Source: Aalborg-AAW-1 sp964458335
Lineage (GTDB): Bacteria > Patescibacteriota > Gracilibacteria > Absconditabacterales > Absconditicoccaceae
DNA: 64,000 bases
Direction of reading: 5' to 3'
NCBI GenBank assembly: GCA_964458335.1
Contig: CAYWIJ010000001.1
Coordinates: forward strand, 1-64,000
Shown here: positions 1 to 10,735 of the stretch, piece by piece
How positions within the stretch are numbered: the first letter of the stretch is position 1
Layout of the letters: the number at the start of each line of letters is the position of its first letter
Position numbers and translations under genes: made by a program
Notes under the pieces: model-generated
What the model saw: only the letters and a program-made list of their open reading frames with translations
Database searches by the model: none
Told to the model about the DNA's origin: nothing

Positions 1-1
1 G

Positions 2-55
2 TATAGAAATAATGAGTATGTTCTGAAAGATATGGGATATGTTATTAAGAGTTAA
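2..55 (+). CDS. possible C-terminal end of a gene cut by the window edge
   Basis: A reading frame open from the left edge ends in TAA at 53-55 and would encode about 17 residues ending MGYVIKS. The amphipathic composition is compatible with the tail of a real protein, but the piece is too short to assign. It points toward the vanY gene (convergent). Confidence 0.25.
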   Translation, partial: YRNNEYVLKDMGYVIKS

Positions 56-204
56 AAGTGTAAAGTTGAGAGTAGCGAATGATAAGTGATGAATGAATAA
101 TGAAAAATTAAGAATTAAACATTCAAAATTCAAAATTAAGAATGAGCAACTATAGAAAATAGTAGAAATGGATTGTTAATCCGTCCTTTTTGTAATTATG
201 GAGA

Positions 205-362
205 ATGAAGTAGGTGTCATTCGTCCTAATAGAGATCCTTCGTCGTTCCTCCTGTATTACTCGTATACTTAAGTCAGGATGACGAGTTAGTGACTATGGA
301 TTGCTACACTCTATTTTATTTCGCTCCTGTCGTTTTCCTAATAATAGATAGGATGACGCAAA
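205..362. repeat. intergenic stretch with two copies of the dispersed palindromic repeats
   Basis: Positions 1-362 hold no complete gene. About 60-170 is low-complexity A/T-rich sequence (repeats of AATTCAAA). About 216-281 is a palindromic unit that begins GTCATTC and ends AGGATGACG, and 298-333 begins GGATTGCT. Related units recur at 4584-4724, 25761-25829, 26699-26727, 57309-57358 and 60588-60611, and a partial one at 31243-31270. They behave as a dispersed repeat family. Confidence 0.6.
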
Positions 363-1193
363 TTATTGAATAGCTGGTTTTTTTGTTTGAGTTGAAATTT
401 CTTCTTGTTGTTCGTTATACCATTCTGCAAAGGTCTGTTGGTTATTATACAGTTCGGTAGCAAGTTCACGTCAGACATATCTCCAGTGTCGTGGTTCTTG
501 TTGATAAGTATCGGTAGAAACTCATCTTTGATAACTATTGTGCCGTCCGTAACGATGAGCATTCTGCATCAACCGTTCATAGTATTTTTTGAAGTCAGCT
601 TTGGATAAAAAATTACCTGCTGTTGTCGCTGCAAAGATATCAATGGTCAATCAGAGTTGATGTTCACTATATCAAGCACGAGCACAGAGTGTAACAGAAC
701 ATCACTTCTCCAGGTTCTTCTGATATTTATAGGACCTATACGCACTTACTATGACAATCTTATCTTTGAAGATAGTATAAAACTCTGTAGCAAGTTCATT
801 AAGCTTTTTGAGAGCAATAGCACGAAGTTGCATAGTGGGATTAGTGATTATGAGATATTCACTTTGGAGAGGAACAAGATCAACTGGAGTATATTGTTTA
901 TTATTCAGAGGTACTTTAGCTGAGACAAATTTAGTGATACTATCATCACTTATATAGTCGAAATCTCTTTGTTCTGGTACTGATGTATCGAACAGTATCA
1001 ATCCATTCGGAAGAACATAGCTTGCTGTTCATGAATTACTCTCTGTATCTGATATTGATGTCAGAGTATTAAATTGTTCTTTCTCTTGAAATGATGCTGG
1101 TTGCTGATAAGAATAAATTTTTGTATAATAGAAACTTCCTCAGATAATGAGGGTAATACTACATACTATAATAATGTAATACTTATAGTTCAT
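363..1193 (-). CDS. VanY-family D-alanyl-D-alanine carboxypeptidase, membrane anchored (276 aa)
   Basis: Predicted metallopeptidase that removes the terminal D-Ala from peptidoglycan stem peptides outside the membrane. Residues 5-23 form one hydrophobic anchor. The catalytic domain carries the family landmarks: SAYRSYKYQ, the zinc motif SEHQLGLTID near residue 177, and EPRHWRYVG near the C-terminus. The frame crosses several TGA codons, which fall at expected glycines such as the one in YVGRELA, and ends at TAA. Start ATG at 1191-1193 lies 22 bases after the amidase/SpoIID stop, so the two form a cell-wall operon. Fold assignment is firm; substrate (own wall or a partner cell's wall) is unknown. 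Confidence 0.88.
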
Positions 1194-1215
1194 AAGGGAT
1201 AGTAGATAAATCTTT

Positions 1216-3390
1216 TTAGTAAGTACTGATGGTAGTGCCAGGATAAAAATACTTGATGATGTCGTTGTATGTTGATTTGTTGTTTGCCATAGCAGTGGCC
1301 CCGTTTCCAGCTAATCCTACACCATGACCATTGAAATCTGTACATGGACTAGGGTCATAAACAGATACAAGATAGGGTGTATCTTGCCAACCATATTTTT
1401 CTATACCTGACCAAGTAAATCCTGCTGAACATGAGAAATAAGGTAAGAAAGCGAGGTTCCCCTTGTAAGTAACCACTTGATTTTTTGTACTTTCTAAGGC
1501 CTGCTTCCATTTCATAAGAGTACTATCTACACCAGCTCCACCATATTTTTGGAAAATACGAGCATCATCTACAGCAATATAATGAGCATTGGCTGGTATA
1601 CTTGGATGTCTATGTGCTGGTTCAAGATAGAAGAGAATATAATTTTTTGCTAAGAGTGTCATTGTTTTGATTTTCTCATCGGGTTCTGTATCATTACTTT
1701 CGACGATTCCTCTCAGATAGAGATCAAAAGGTAGTGTATTTATAATGACATATTGATTCGTGGTTTTCGTTTGATCTAAGAGTTTAATCGGTTGCTGAGA
1801 GATTTCAATCGTACCATAGAAGTTATTCCAAGGGATACCTGCATATGATTTTCTTCCATAATTTGTAATAAATGTCGTTCCATCAGCTCTTTTTGGAGTA
1901 ATGGTTATAGACTGGATTGTTTTATTAGTCGATTTACTACTATATCTCAGAGATGTACCTTGATTGGTAATAGTAAATGAATTATCGGTAGTGATTATAC
2001 CTTTATCATCTTTTACGGTACAATTTTGGCAAAGAAATTTCCATTCTGACAAGGTTGTACTTGCTTCATACAGGAGAGTACTTACATCTTGATTCGCATA
2101 TGTCTTGATATCAGAAAGACTAATCTGTTTGATAAATTTATTTGATGTTGTTGTTGCTAAACTTGGGTTATTTTTCGCAATATAGTTCTTTTTTCTTGTC
2201 TCCATAGAGAGTTGTTGATCACTTGACCAAAGGATATTGATAACCGCCTTTAGATTTGGATTTGTACCTTTGGTAGTGATACTGATACTTACTGGTCCAG
2301 AACCAGGCTGAGATGGTTTTTTCTTAGAGATAGTAAGATTGAGTGATGAACTATTGGCCTGTGTACAAGATATTTTAATGTTTTTCGTAGTGGTACTACA
2401 TCTTGTGATGGGTAGAGTGCTTGCAAGAGGTAGGGTAATGGTAGTGGAATCAGTAGTAAGCTGATAAGGTTCAGAAATATAAGTTACTCTTCTAACTGTT
2501 TTACGAGATGGAAGTTTATTTTGGGTAACAAGGTTTGTGCGGATAGCTTGTTGTATCTCAGGTAACTTATTATAAAGATTTATACCTGGACAGGCAGTAA
2601 TTCCCGTATCTCTATGTCCGATGAAAGCATCAGTAATAATATCTTTGACATAAGGAGCTGTACTGGTTTCTACATGAGAGTAGATTTCACTATCAGGATT
2701 GATATTATATCTGACCATTAAAGCAGTACTCAGTTTGATAAGCGAAGCAAGTTGAGCTTGAGTAGGTTGGTTAATTTCAAAATTCCCCATTAAAGCGATA
2801 CCGAGTGATGCGGCGTTATTGTATTTTGCATGTGCTCAGACAACACCTTCACCACCCCCTCTTCCTTCATAGATATTTCCTCGTGGATCAATAATAAAAT
2901 TATAGCCAACATCTCATCGTCCATTATTTATAGTATGATAACGAAAGATACTGTTAGCGATAGCTTTAGCTTGTTCTGGTGTTTTGATAGTATTGAGATC
3001 ATTGACGGTATGATGAATTACAATATGGTCTTTATTATTTTTATAGCCACGAGACCAAATAAGTTCTTGTCCATTTACCTGTTTGATGATACCATTGAGA
3101 AGAACTTGCTCAGGAAATACTGTACTTAAATAAGAAGTAATTGTTTGCGTCTTCGTTAAAGTTACTGGAGCAAGAGGATCTGTCTCATCAGTGTCTGTAT
3201 CTATTGTGGGAGTGATAGTTGTTGATTTTTTGAAAATAATAGATTGATCAGTAATCCAATCAGAACGTTGTATAATAGTTACTCAAGGTAAGTTTCGATC
3301 TTTTGGAGTATATGCGTATATATTAGAAACACTTACGCCGAAGAATGAACAGAGGAGAATGGTCAGGATGAATTTTTTTGTAATATTCAT
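1216..3390 (-). CDS. secreted PGRP-type amidase fused to a SpoIID domain (724 aa)
   Basis: Predicted exported peptidoglycan-remodelling enzyme. Residues 1-26 are a signal peptide ending NIYA. A PGRP/amidase_2 domain follows (roughly residues 100-240) with the landmarks IVIHHT, GDVGYNFIIDPRGNIYEGR, GAHA and GHRDT; three glycines there are TGA. After a beta-rich middle, the C-terminal ~280 residues are SpoIID-like, with LPFDLYLRGIVES and the terminal GHGVGLAGNGATAMA...YFYPGT signature. Amidases of this fold cut the amide between muramic acid and the stem peptide; SpoIID proteins are lytic transglycosylases that prefer glycan lacking stem peptides, so the fusion suggests sequential action. Domain calls are strong; the coupling is inference. 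Confidence 0.88.
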
Positions 3391-3496
3391 TATTATCTTA
3401 TGATAACGATAAAATGAGTTGAATGAACCTCCTAAATATATATAAAAGAGAGTAGTATTGCAATGATTATTTTTTACTGTAGCTTGTATTATCATA

Positions 3497-4441
3497 ATGT
3501 TTGTACATCTTCGTGGACGTGGAACTTATAGTATGTTAGAGGGTATTGGTCCTAATGCTACTATTGTGCAGAGAGCAAAAGAGCTCTGACAGCCAGCAAT
3601 TGCGTTAACAGATTTTAATGGAATGTATGGAGTAGTAGATTTTTATTCCAAAGCAAAGGGGCTTGAAATACAGCCCATTATTGGAGTAGAATTACCTTAT
3701 GTTGCTCATCGTAGCCTACTTGGACAAGATAAATCAGTGATCCATACAACAGGTACATTGACCTATCTTGCCTTATCTGAGATTGGATATCATAATTTAC
3801 TTCATATTGTATCAGAAGCCTATCAGAATTCTTATTTTGATATACCATGTGTAGATAATGAAATACTAGCTCAATATTCACAAGATGTAGTAGTTCTTGT
3901 GGGTGGAATAATGTCATATGCATACCAAGCTGTGAGTATATCTCAAGAAAATAAAATTATGAAATTGATAGAAGATCTTACAGCAATATTTCCTCCTGAG
4001 AGGATAGTGATTGATATCACAGCTCAGTTATATGATTATTATCCTGTACTGAAGAAACTCCATGAAATCCTTTTGAAATGTGCTCATGAAAACATGTTTT
4101 TAGTAGTGACGAGTAGTGGGTTTACGTATCCGTATGCTGATCAAAAAACTGCTTATGAGACCGCTTTAGCGATCAAAGATAATAAAAGAAATTATGATCC
4201 TGACGCTCGTAAAGTGAAATGAGACTATCATATCTTGTCAGAAGATGAAGTGAGAACTATTTTAGAAAAAAATGACCATACGATAGAACAGATTGAGCTT
4301 TGGACAACCAATACTTTGAAAGTAGCTCAGATGTCTCATGTTACAATTACCTTGGGACAATCTCTCTTCCCAAATTATGAAGTTCCAGAAGATATCCAGA
4401 AGTTATATGAAGAATATAAAGATGAGTTAATACAGGAATAA
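3497..4441 (+). CDS. stand-alone DnaE-type PHP domain (314 aa)
   Basis: The whole protein aligns with the N-terminal PHP domain of bacterial DNA polymerase III alpha: MFVHLRGRGTYSMLEG, then QPAIALTDFNGMYGVVDFY and IQPIIGVE. It ends with YEVPEDIQKLYEEY, the linker that normally enters the polymerase palm, followed by TAA. The histidines that bind metal in active PHP domains (HxH near residue 5, DH near 45) are replaced, as in E. coli DnaE. No palm, fingers or beta-clamp region follows; the next 297 bases are repeats. Either DnaE is split in this organism or this is a truncated copy. In-frame TGA (about 3587 and 4220) read as Gly. Confidence 0.75.
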
Positions 4442-4583
4442 GTTAAAAGTGGAGAGTTAGTGAATTGGGGAATTAGCGAATTAGTTTTTGATTAAATATT
4501 AAATTATTGATTATCTGTCCTTTGTGGCAGATTTTTCTTTTCTTAAAAAATCCTCGCAATGGAGAATTTGTAGCTTTTAGAGG

Positions 4584-4724
4584 TGTCATTCTGCATTAAC
4601 TCGAAGGTTAAACTGAGAGAACGAAGGAAGAATCCAGGGTATTGATTATTAGATTCTTCACTTCGTTCAGAATGACGATTATTTTCTATGGATTGCTTCA
4701 TCCGTTTCGCTTCCTCGCAATGAC
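4584..4724. repeat. dispersed palindromic repeats between the PHP gene and clpP
   Basis: A unit running from GTCATTCTG to CAGAATGACG (4584-4678) is followed by GGATTGCTT...CGCAATGAC (4689-4724). Both halves are inverted-repeat pairs able to form long hairpins. The unit resembles the widely scattered 'GTCATTGCGAGGAACGAAG...CAATCC' type repeats of many bacterial genomes. No coding potential is seen in 4442-4738. Confidence 0.65.
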
Positions 4725-4738
4725 GGTCAACAGAAAAA

Positions 4739-5326
4739 TTATTTCTTATTTGGATAGATAATCTTATCGACTATTCCGTATTCGAGAGCTTCGTCAGGAC
4801 TCAGCCATCTATCTCTTTCCATATCATCGGCTACTTTCTTATAATCTTTCCCTGTACGTTCTGCCATAATTTCTGTGAGGGTTTTTTTCAATCTCATACC
4901 TTCTTCTACGGCGATTTGCATATCAGTGATCTGTCACTGTGCACCACTGAGGGGCTGATGTATCATCACTCTCGAATGCGGCAGAATAAATCTTTTTCAT
5001 TTTGTACCACCAACGAGAAGCATACTTCCCATAGAAGCAGCAAGTCCAGTACAGATGGTTTGCACATCACATTTCACATGTTGCATCGTATCAAAAATAG
5101 CCATACCACTGTAGACTTCACCTCCAGGACTGTTAATATACATGATAATATCTTTGTCAGGATCTTGCTTTTCTAAAAACAACATCTGAGCGATGATCGT
5201 GTTGACCATATGGGTCTCTACACCACCACCGACGAAAATAATACGATCTTCAAGCAATCTAGAATAGATGTCATAAGCTCTTTCTCCTTTATGAGATTTT
5301 TCAATAACAGTTGGAATAAGGACCAT
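4739..5326 (-). CDS. clpP: ATP-dependent Clp protease proteolytic subunit (195 aa)
   Basis: Serine protease subunit that assembles into the ClpP tetradecamer and degrades proteins unfolded by ClpX or ClpA/C. The start MVLIPTVIEKSHKGERAYDI is typical. The catalytic serine lies in GLAASMGS, the histidine in VMIHQP, and the aspartate in the C-terminal region DRWLSPDEALEYG. Length matches the family (about 195-205). Two glycines at conserved sites (GTKGKRF and SGAQGQITD) are TGA, among the clearest evidence for UGA=Gly here. Monocistronic, convergent with the PHP gene. Confidence 0.97.
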
Positions 5327-5487
5327 GTATAGTGAAGAATTGAAAGTTAAAAGTTAATCTATTGTAGATTATATATAATTCATCTCATAATTGCAATGAT
5401 TGATAGATTTGATATTGATTTTTAGATGACAAAAAAGTACTCTCATATATAGTTATTACTTTATGTTGTTTTAGTTATTTTCTTGAG

Positions 5488-6678
5488 ATGAATATTACCA
5501 AAAAACATGCATTTACTCTCTTGGAGATGCTCGTAACAATGACTGTTTTCTTGATATTAATGACGGTAATTATAGCGCTTTTTATTAATATGTATAAAAT
5601 TAAGTGATGATTGGAGGCGAGACAAAAAGTGACACAGGAGAGTTATTTTCTTCTTGAAAAACTACAATCCATGGTGAAGGATTATACTATAGATTATGAA
5701 GAATATTGGAATAGAACACAAATGGGATGTATGGAAGAATGATCAGCAGATGTATTCTGGAACGCTGATGGATCCTGTGATAAATTTACCAATTATGGTA
5801 ATTGAAATATGTTACATAAAGATGATCCTGATGGACGTTGATCGTATCATGAACTTTATTATTGTACATCAAATGATGATTGACTAAATGAAAGTGAAAA
5901 TGATGACTTTGGTAGTACTATAGTCTATGATATTACAGAATCTACGTTTAATATGAATTGTATAGAGAGTGGAAGTGGATTTTCTCATTCTTATGGGCAG
6001 TATGCAAAGATGTTTATGGATGTGAAAGATGATGTAGATTATGTGCCATGAGCTGCAAATGATGATGATGATGTAGATTTAGGAGATGGTCCAGAAGCTA
6101 TTTATCAAACAGATGATAATAAACCTCAAGAACTCTATTTGATCTCTCATGATAAGACGAAGAGATTGTATATGAGGAGAGTACTAAAAGATCAAATAGA
6201 TATTAATAATGATGGTTATTATTCTCCAAGTGAGCAATTGTATTCTCTCCAAGTATTGCAATTAAGATGATTTGATGCTGGAGAAGCACATGATTTTGAT
6301 GCAACTAGTCATCCATGAGTTTATGATGGCGTGATCGATACACGAGCATGTGACTATAGCAAATGATTCTTCTGTAAATGACAAGAAATTGATCCGACCT
6401 GAGCATATAAATGATATAAATTACCTAGAGATAATGATGACGGGCGAGTAGATCTTTTATGATCAGATATTACTATTAGTGATTGGAATTTATCAATTTA
6501 TCCTCATAAAGATCCTACTTTAGCGTGGAATGATGATGTTTCACAACAAAGTCCTTATGTGATTATTTCATTAGTGACACAATTGTATGCGAAAAACTGG
6601 CAACGTAAGCTTACGTTAGATCAAATGAATACTTATATACTTCCTTTGCAAACTCAATTTTCATTTATGATACAATAA
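5488..6678 (+). CDS. type IV pilin-like protein with prepilin N-terminus (396 aa)
   Basis: The N-terminus MNITKKHAFTLLEMLVTMTV is a prepilin/pseudopilin methylation motif (class III signal: basic leader, FTLLEM with Glu at +5) followed by a hydrophobic helix to about residue 30. The remaining ~365 residues are acidic and Asp/Asn-rich, with many in-frame TGA codons (glycine). It is large for a major pilin and could be a minor pilin, pseudopilin or secreted adhesin processed by a prepilin peptidase. No pilus assembly genes are adjacent; the next gene downstream is dnaB on the same strand. Confidence 0.7.
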
Positions 6679-6708
6679 GACTATGTTTAATTTATTTTGA
6701 ATAATGTA

Positions 6709-8073
6709 ATGGTTTCTATAGAAGATTTGAAATTACCACCACACAATATCGAAGCTGAGAAAGGGATTCTAAGTGGAATCTTGATCGATAATAATATGTT
6801 GGATATCACTGATAATCTTTTACTGGTTGCAAAAGATTTCTATTCTAAGGAACATCAGATGATTTTTGAAATGATTTTAATTCTTAAGAATGCTCATAAA
6901 ACTATTGATGCAGTAACAGTTGCTGATGAATTACAAAAGAAAGACTATCTGGACGTGATTGGTGGAATTGATTACTTGTATGATCTGTCAGGATTTCTTC
7001 TTTCAACTTCAGGAGTAGGTGAGTATGCTAAGATTGTAAAGGAAAAATCTATCCTGAGAAGAGTATTATCGGTATGTCAGCAAATGATAGGAGATGTCTA
7101 TGATCAAGCTGATACGAGTACTATTATGGAATGATTAGAAAAAAAGATTTTTGATCTGACACAAACGAATGTTGGTAGTAAATTGCTTCATATTTCGGAT
7201 ATATTGAATGGTAGAGTAGAGAGATATATGGAGATAGTTGATAATCCAGAATTACTTGATGCAGGTAAAGTGATGTCGACATTTCCACATTTGGATGATA
7301 TGCTTGCTTGATTTAAGCCTGGTGAATTGATTATCTTGGCTGCACGTCCTGCTATGGGTAAAACAGCTCTTTCTTTGAATTTAATTATCAACGCTGCTCT
7401 TGACCAGAGTAAAGCAGTAGCATTTTTTTCGTTAGAGATGACGAAAGAATTGATCGCAGATAGATTGCTCTCTACGGTTTCAGAAATTCCTATGCATAAG
7501 ATATCAAAAGGACAACTTGATAATGAAGATTTTGTAAAGATGGGAGAAGCTATGGAAGTACTTGGAGGAAGTCATATCTATATTGATGATATTGGGATGG
7601 CAACACTTGGTATGTTGAGATCAAAATTAAGAAGATTGAAAATAGAAGCATGATCATTAGATCTCGTCGTGATAGACTATCTTCAACTCATGTCGGGTCA
7701 GGGAAGTAAGTTTGAATGAAATAGAGTTCAAGAGATCTCACAGATTTCACGTGGATTGAAAGAATTATCGAAAGAACTTTCAGTCCCGATTATTGCACTT
7801 TCACAGTTATCTCGTGGAGTGGAAAGTCGTATCGACAAAAAACCACAACTTTCTGACTTAAGAGAATCGGGATCAATCGAACAGGATGCTGATGTTGTGA
7901 TGATGATCTATAGAGAGGAGTATTATGATCCAGAAGATCCAGATAAGAAAGGACTGACTGACTTACTTATCAGAAAGAACAGAAATGGAGCAATAGGGGA
8001 AGTTTCGCTAATGTTTAATGCTCCGACGATGAAGTTTGTGGAAATTGGAAAGGGTAATGATGCTGATTATTAG
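6709..8073 (+). CDS. dnaB: replicative DNA helicase DnaB (454 aa)
   Basis: Hexameric 5'-3' helicase that unwinds the replication fork. The N-terminal domain begins LPPHNIEAEKGILSGILID. The RecA-like domain has Walker A in ARPAMGKTALSL, FFSLEM, the Walker B strand LDLVVIDYLQLM, LSQLSRGVE, and the C-terminal SIEQDADVVMMIYR. Four glycines are TGA (for example in LAGFKPGE). ATG at 6709 is chosen; a TTG at 6697 in frame is possible and a TAA lies just upstream. Length is normal. Confidence 0.97.
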
Positions 8074-8245
8074 TATTGAGATATTAGTTGTTAGGTATTA
8101 GAAGAATTATTTAATTACGGATTGCGAATTACGGATTTTCCTTTCTAAAAAAGTTACTCTTATAAGCAATACGACGTATTTATTCAATAATTTTCTAACA
8201 CCTATTTTTTGATTCTCTATCTGTAATTTGTAATACATTCATTCA

Positions 8246-9013
8246 TTATTGCATCACAAAACTGTATTTTTTCAAAATAATATGCAGTTTCTCTGCTAAT
8301 ATTGGGTCGATAGATTTACTAAGTTGATAGATTCTATTGACTCCTACATGATGTTTATTATGAGATAGTATCATCTCAAAGAATCAGAGATTAAGAGTTT
8401 TTTTATTTTTTCTGATAATTTTTTTGATATATTCATTGATAAGAGTAGTTTGTACAGTACTAGGATTATGGAGAGATTCAAGCATTGCAAGTTCTAATGG
8501 AGCAATGGGAAAGCTATATTTCCCAATTTTCATGTTGATGAGATATTTTTTTACTTTATTGAAAATATTATTTTGTTTATGGGTGTATCTTTTATAGGCT
8601 ACTGTTTTATCATAAATAATAACTTCTAGAGCATTTTTGTGTGTATTGATAATATCAATAGTTTCTGGGATTTCGTAATTTTGGAGATGGAACTCAAGTG
8701 CTTTCAGTCATCAGATATATCGTCCTCATACAATGTAAGTCTGACAATGCTTTTTGAGTAATTCCCAGTAATAATTCATGGTAATCTCATCTTCATCAGG
8801 TTGTTTATTGGGATTAGTTACAAGAAAACAATTTTTTTTTAAACTCATGAGATAACCTTTATTTTTAAGATTATGAGTGAGTTTATAAACTTTTGCATCA
8901 GGAAAATCTTCATCTATAATCTTACTCAAAAGATGAGATATATGAGTGCTGTCAATTATTTTTCATTGTAATTTTCACAATTTATTGACAAGAATGTTAA
9001 TTGTTGATGACAT
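8246..9013 (-). CDS. AbiEi-like winged-helix protein (255 aa)
   Basis: An N-terminal winged-helix segment (LTHNLKNKGYLMSLKKNCFL, ~residues 50-70) is followed by YIVGGRYIGGLKALEFHLQN and YEIPETIDI, a pattern seen in AbiEi-family antitoxin/transcription-regulator proteins. Several of those glycines are TGA. In typical type IV systems an AbiEii nucleotidyltransferase toxin gene follows; here the downstream neighbour is dnaB in convergent orientation, so the gene is solitary. It could be an orphan antitoxin, a regulator or a defence remnant. Confidence 0.55.
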
Positions 9014-9188
9014 ATAATCTTTGTAAACAACTAAAGTATTACAATAAATATTGTAATAAATCTTCCAATAAAATCAAGACGATTTTTCCAATAAAATGAA
9101 AACTATTATTCTGATACAATGTCTTGACACGAGTAGACAATTTCAGTATATATGAAGTGTTTATGTATAATATAAATAAGGACATAAC

Positions 9189-9593
9189 ATGAAACTCTTA
9201 TTCCGCCCATTTTTTAGTATCATAGCTTATGCATTGGCTTTGTATCTGATGAATTCTTTTGGATTCCTTTTTGGAATAAACTTTCTATATGGAGCACAGA
9301 GTAGTGGTGAATTGATTAAAGTCTATCTTCTTATTTGAATTGTTTTTTGGTTAGGATTTTCAGTATTAAGATTCTTCCTTAATATTATTACACTTCCAAT
9401 TCAATATATGACATTGTGGATTGTCTGATGGTTGACTAATATTCTCGTAATGTATATCTGTCAATTTATCATTAATTTTTACCTCACGGGAGTACATATG
9501 GATATTATATCAGTAGCAGGGGTTTTGATTACTTCTGTTATACTCTCTTTGGTAGTGTCGATAGTTTATCGAGTCCTGAAGAAAATTATCTAA
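9189..9593 (+). CDS. four-helix membrane protein, phage-holin-4 / YvlD-like family (134 aa)
   Basis: Four hydrophobic segments cover almost the whole protein. The stretch LRFFLNIITLPIQYMTLWIV and the later FYLTGVHMDIISVAGVLITS resemble the 'IRPILKLLTLPL...PGFHV' pattern of the YvlD / 4-TMS holin-like family. Such proteins are common in bacteria and are not necessarily phage derived. Two TGA codons read as Gly. Next gene follows after about 60 bases. Confidence 0.6.
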
Positions 9594-9651
9594 AACGATG
9601 TGAGGAGTCAGAAATATATTATTTTTTACTTTACTATACTAATAAGATACT

Positions 9652-10242
9652 ATGAGTGCATTTCGTATTACAAGAGAACAAGCAGCACAGGAATTGGGAA
9701 TATCTACAAGAACTATTGATAGATATATCAAAAGTGGTAAACTTGCTTATAAAAAAATTGCAAATAAAATTTTCTTAGATGATAAAGATATTCAGTTTAT
9801 GAAGAAGGATTTTCAGGCACTTCATCAACATGCTACTACAGAGATTGTGAATGATGGAGTATGAGAATCGTTATCTACTGGATTAGCTACTAATGAAAAA
9901 TTAGAAAAAATTATTGATGAAAAAATTGATAAATTTTTCCTCGTATTTCAAGAAAAGGATCGTATGTTAGAAGAAAAAAATAAGGTAATTTTTATGCTTC
10001 AGCAGAGGGTATCTGAACTTGAAGGTAAAATATCTACAATGGTTGCACTCCCTGATTATAATGAACAAAAGCAACTTGCAACGATAGAAAAAACGAAGTT
10101 AGAAGATAAAATCAGACAACTTTCTAGTGCTGTGAGAGGGGAGAGGACAAAAAATAGTATGTTTTTGATTGTATTGGTAGTTGCGATTATTTTTGCTATC
10201 TTTTGGTATTTGAGTTTTGTAAAAGGGTGGTTGCAGTTCTAA
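9652..10242 (+). CDS. membrane-anchored helix-turn-helix protein (196 aa)
   Basis: N-terminal MerR/excisionase-like HTH (REQAAQELGISTRTIDRYI, residues 8-26), then an acidic linker, a long coiled coil (about residues 85-165: LEEKNKVIFMLQQRVSELEG) and a C-terminal TM helix (MFLIVLVVAIIFAIFWYLSF). The topology places the DNA-binding head in the cytoplasm tethered to the membrane. It could be a membrane-bound regulator or a protein that tethers DNA to the membrane. One TGA (about 9862) is Gly. It lies about 470 bp from the dif-like site used by the phage. Confidence 0.6.
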
Positions 10243-10354
10243 TATCAGATTGCAGATAAATATAGATGTTGCAAAAGTATATAGTTATTGTTATGGTTTT
10301 CTAAAATTATGGAAGAGTAGTTTGAGAGTTACTTTATATATTATGTAATAGACT

Positions 10355-10492
10355 ATGAATCTCAGTACCATAATAAAATTTGTAGCAGGTACGATTATAT
10401 CGGTCTATGCATTTCGTATGGCGAAAGCAGGTAATATGACACGAGCGTTAATATTAGTTGTTCTCTATTTTCTTGTATCATATGTGTGGTAA
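10355..10492 (+). CDS. small membrane protein (45 aa)
   Basis: ATG at 10355 opens a 45-residue frame ending TAA, with hydrophobic helices IIKFVAGTIISVYAF and LILVVLYFLVSYVW separated by a basic loop. Coding is plausible from the composition and position (same strand, 113 bp after the HTH-TM gene). No family recognised. Confidence 0.45.
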   Translation: MNLSTIIKFVAGTIISVYAFRMAKAGNMTRALILVVLYFLVSYVW

Positions 10493-10707
10493 GTTATTAT
10501 TCTTTTGATTTTATTACAAAAGATGATATAGTATATTATACTCCCCTATTATTTAGAGATAAAATGAGGGTGGTGCACGAATATAATAATCATGATAGAT
10601 TATAAATGATAAGTTATAAACTATTTGCATAATATGTTATGATATATTAAAAATTATGTTCTTTGTTTGATTATTTTTTATGATTATATAATAATTGCTT
10701 TATGATA
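10493..10707. other. AT-rich spacer before the phage attachment site
   Basis: I see no gene and no clear structure here apart from runs of A/T. It separates host genes from the dif-like site at 10708-10735. Confidence 0.4.
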
Positions 10708-10735
10708 ACCTTGCACAAGGTATATTGTGCAAAGT
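10708..10735 (+). other. attL: dif-like XerC/XerD recombination site
   Basis: Reads ACCTTGCACAA, GGTATA, TTGTGCAAAGT: two 11-bp arms that are inverted (TTGCACAA / TTGTGCAA) around a 6-bp centre. This is the architecture of bacterial dif sites (for example E. coli centre TGTATA between 11-bp arms). The centre and right arm plus two bases (19 bp, 10719-10737) are repeated exactly at 18308-18326. This copy has both symmetric arms, so it is probably the intact host-type site left after integration. Confidence 0.75.

Noticed and set aside
9189..9593. Holin-like gene as part of the phage
   Set aside because: It lies outside the att repeats, filamentous phages do not lyse, and this membrane family is common in ordinary genomes.
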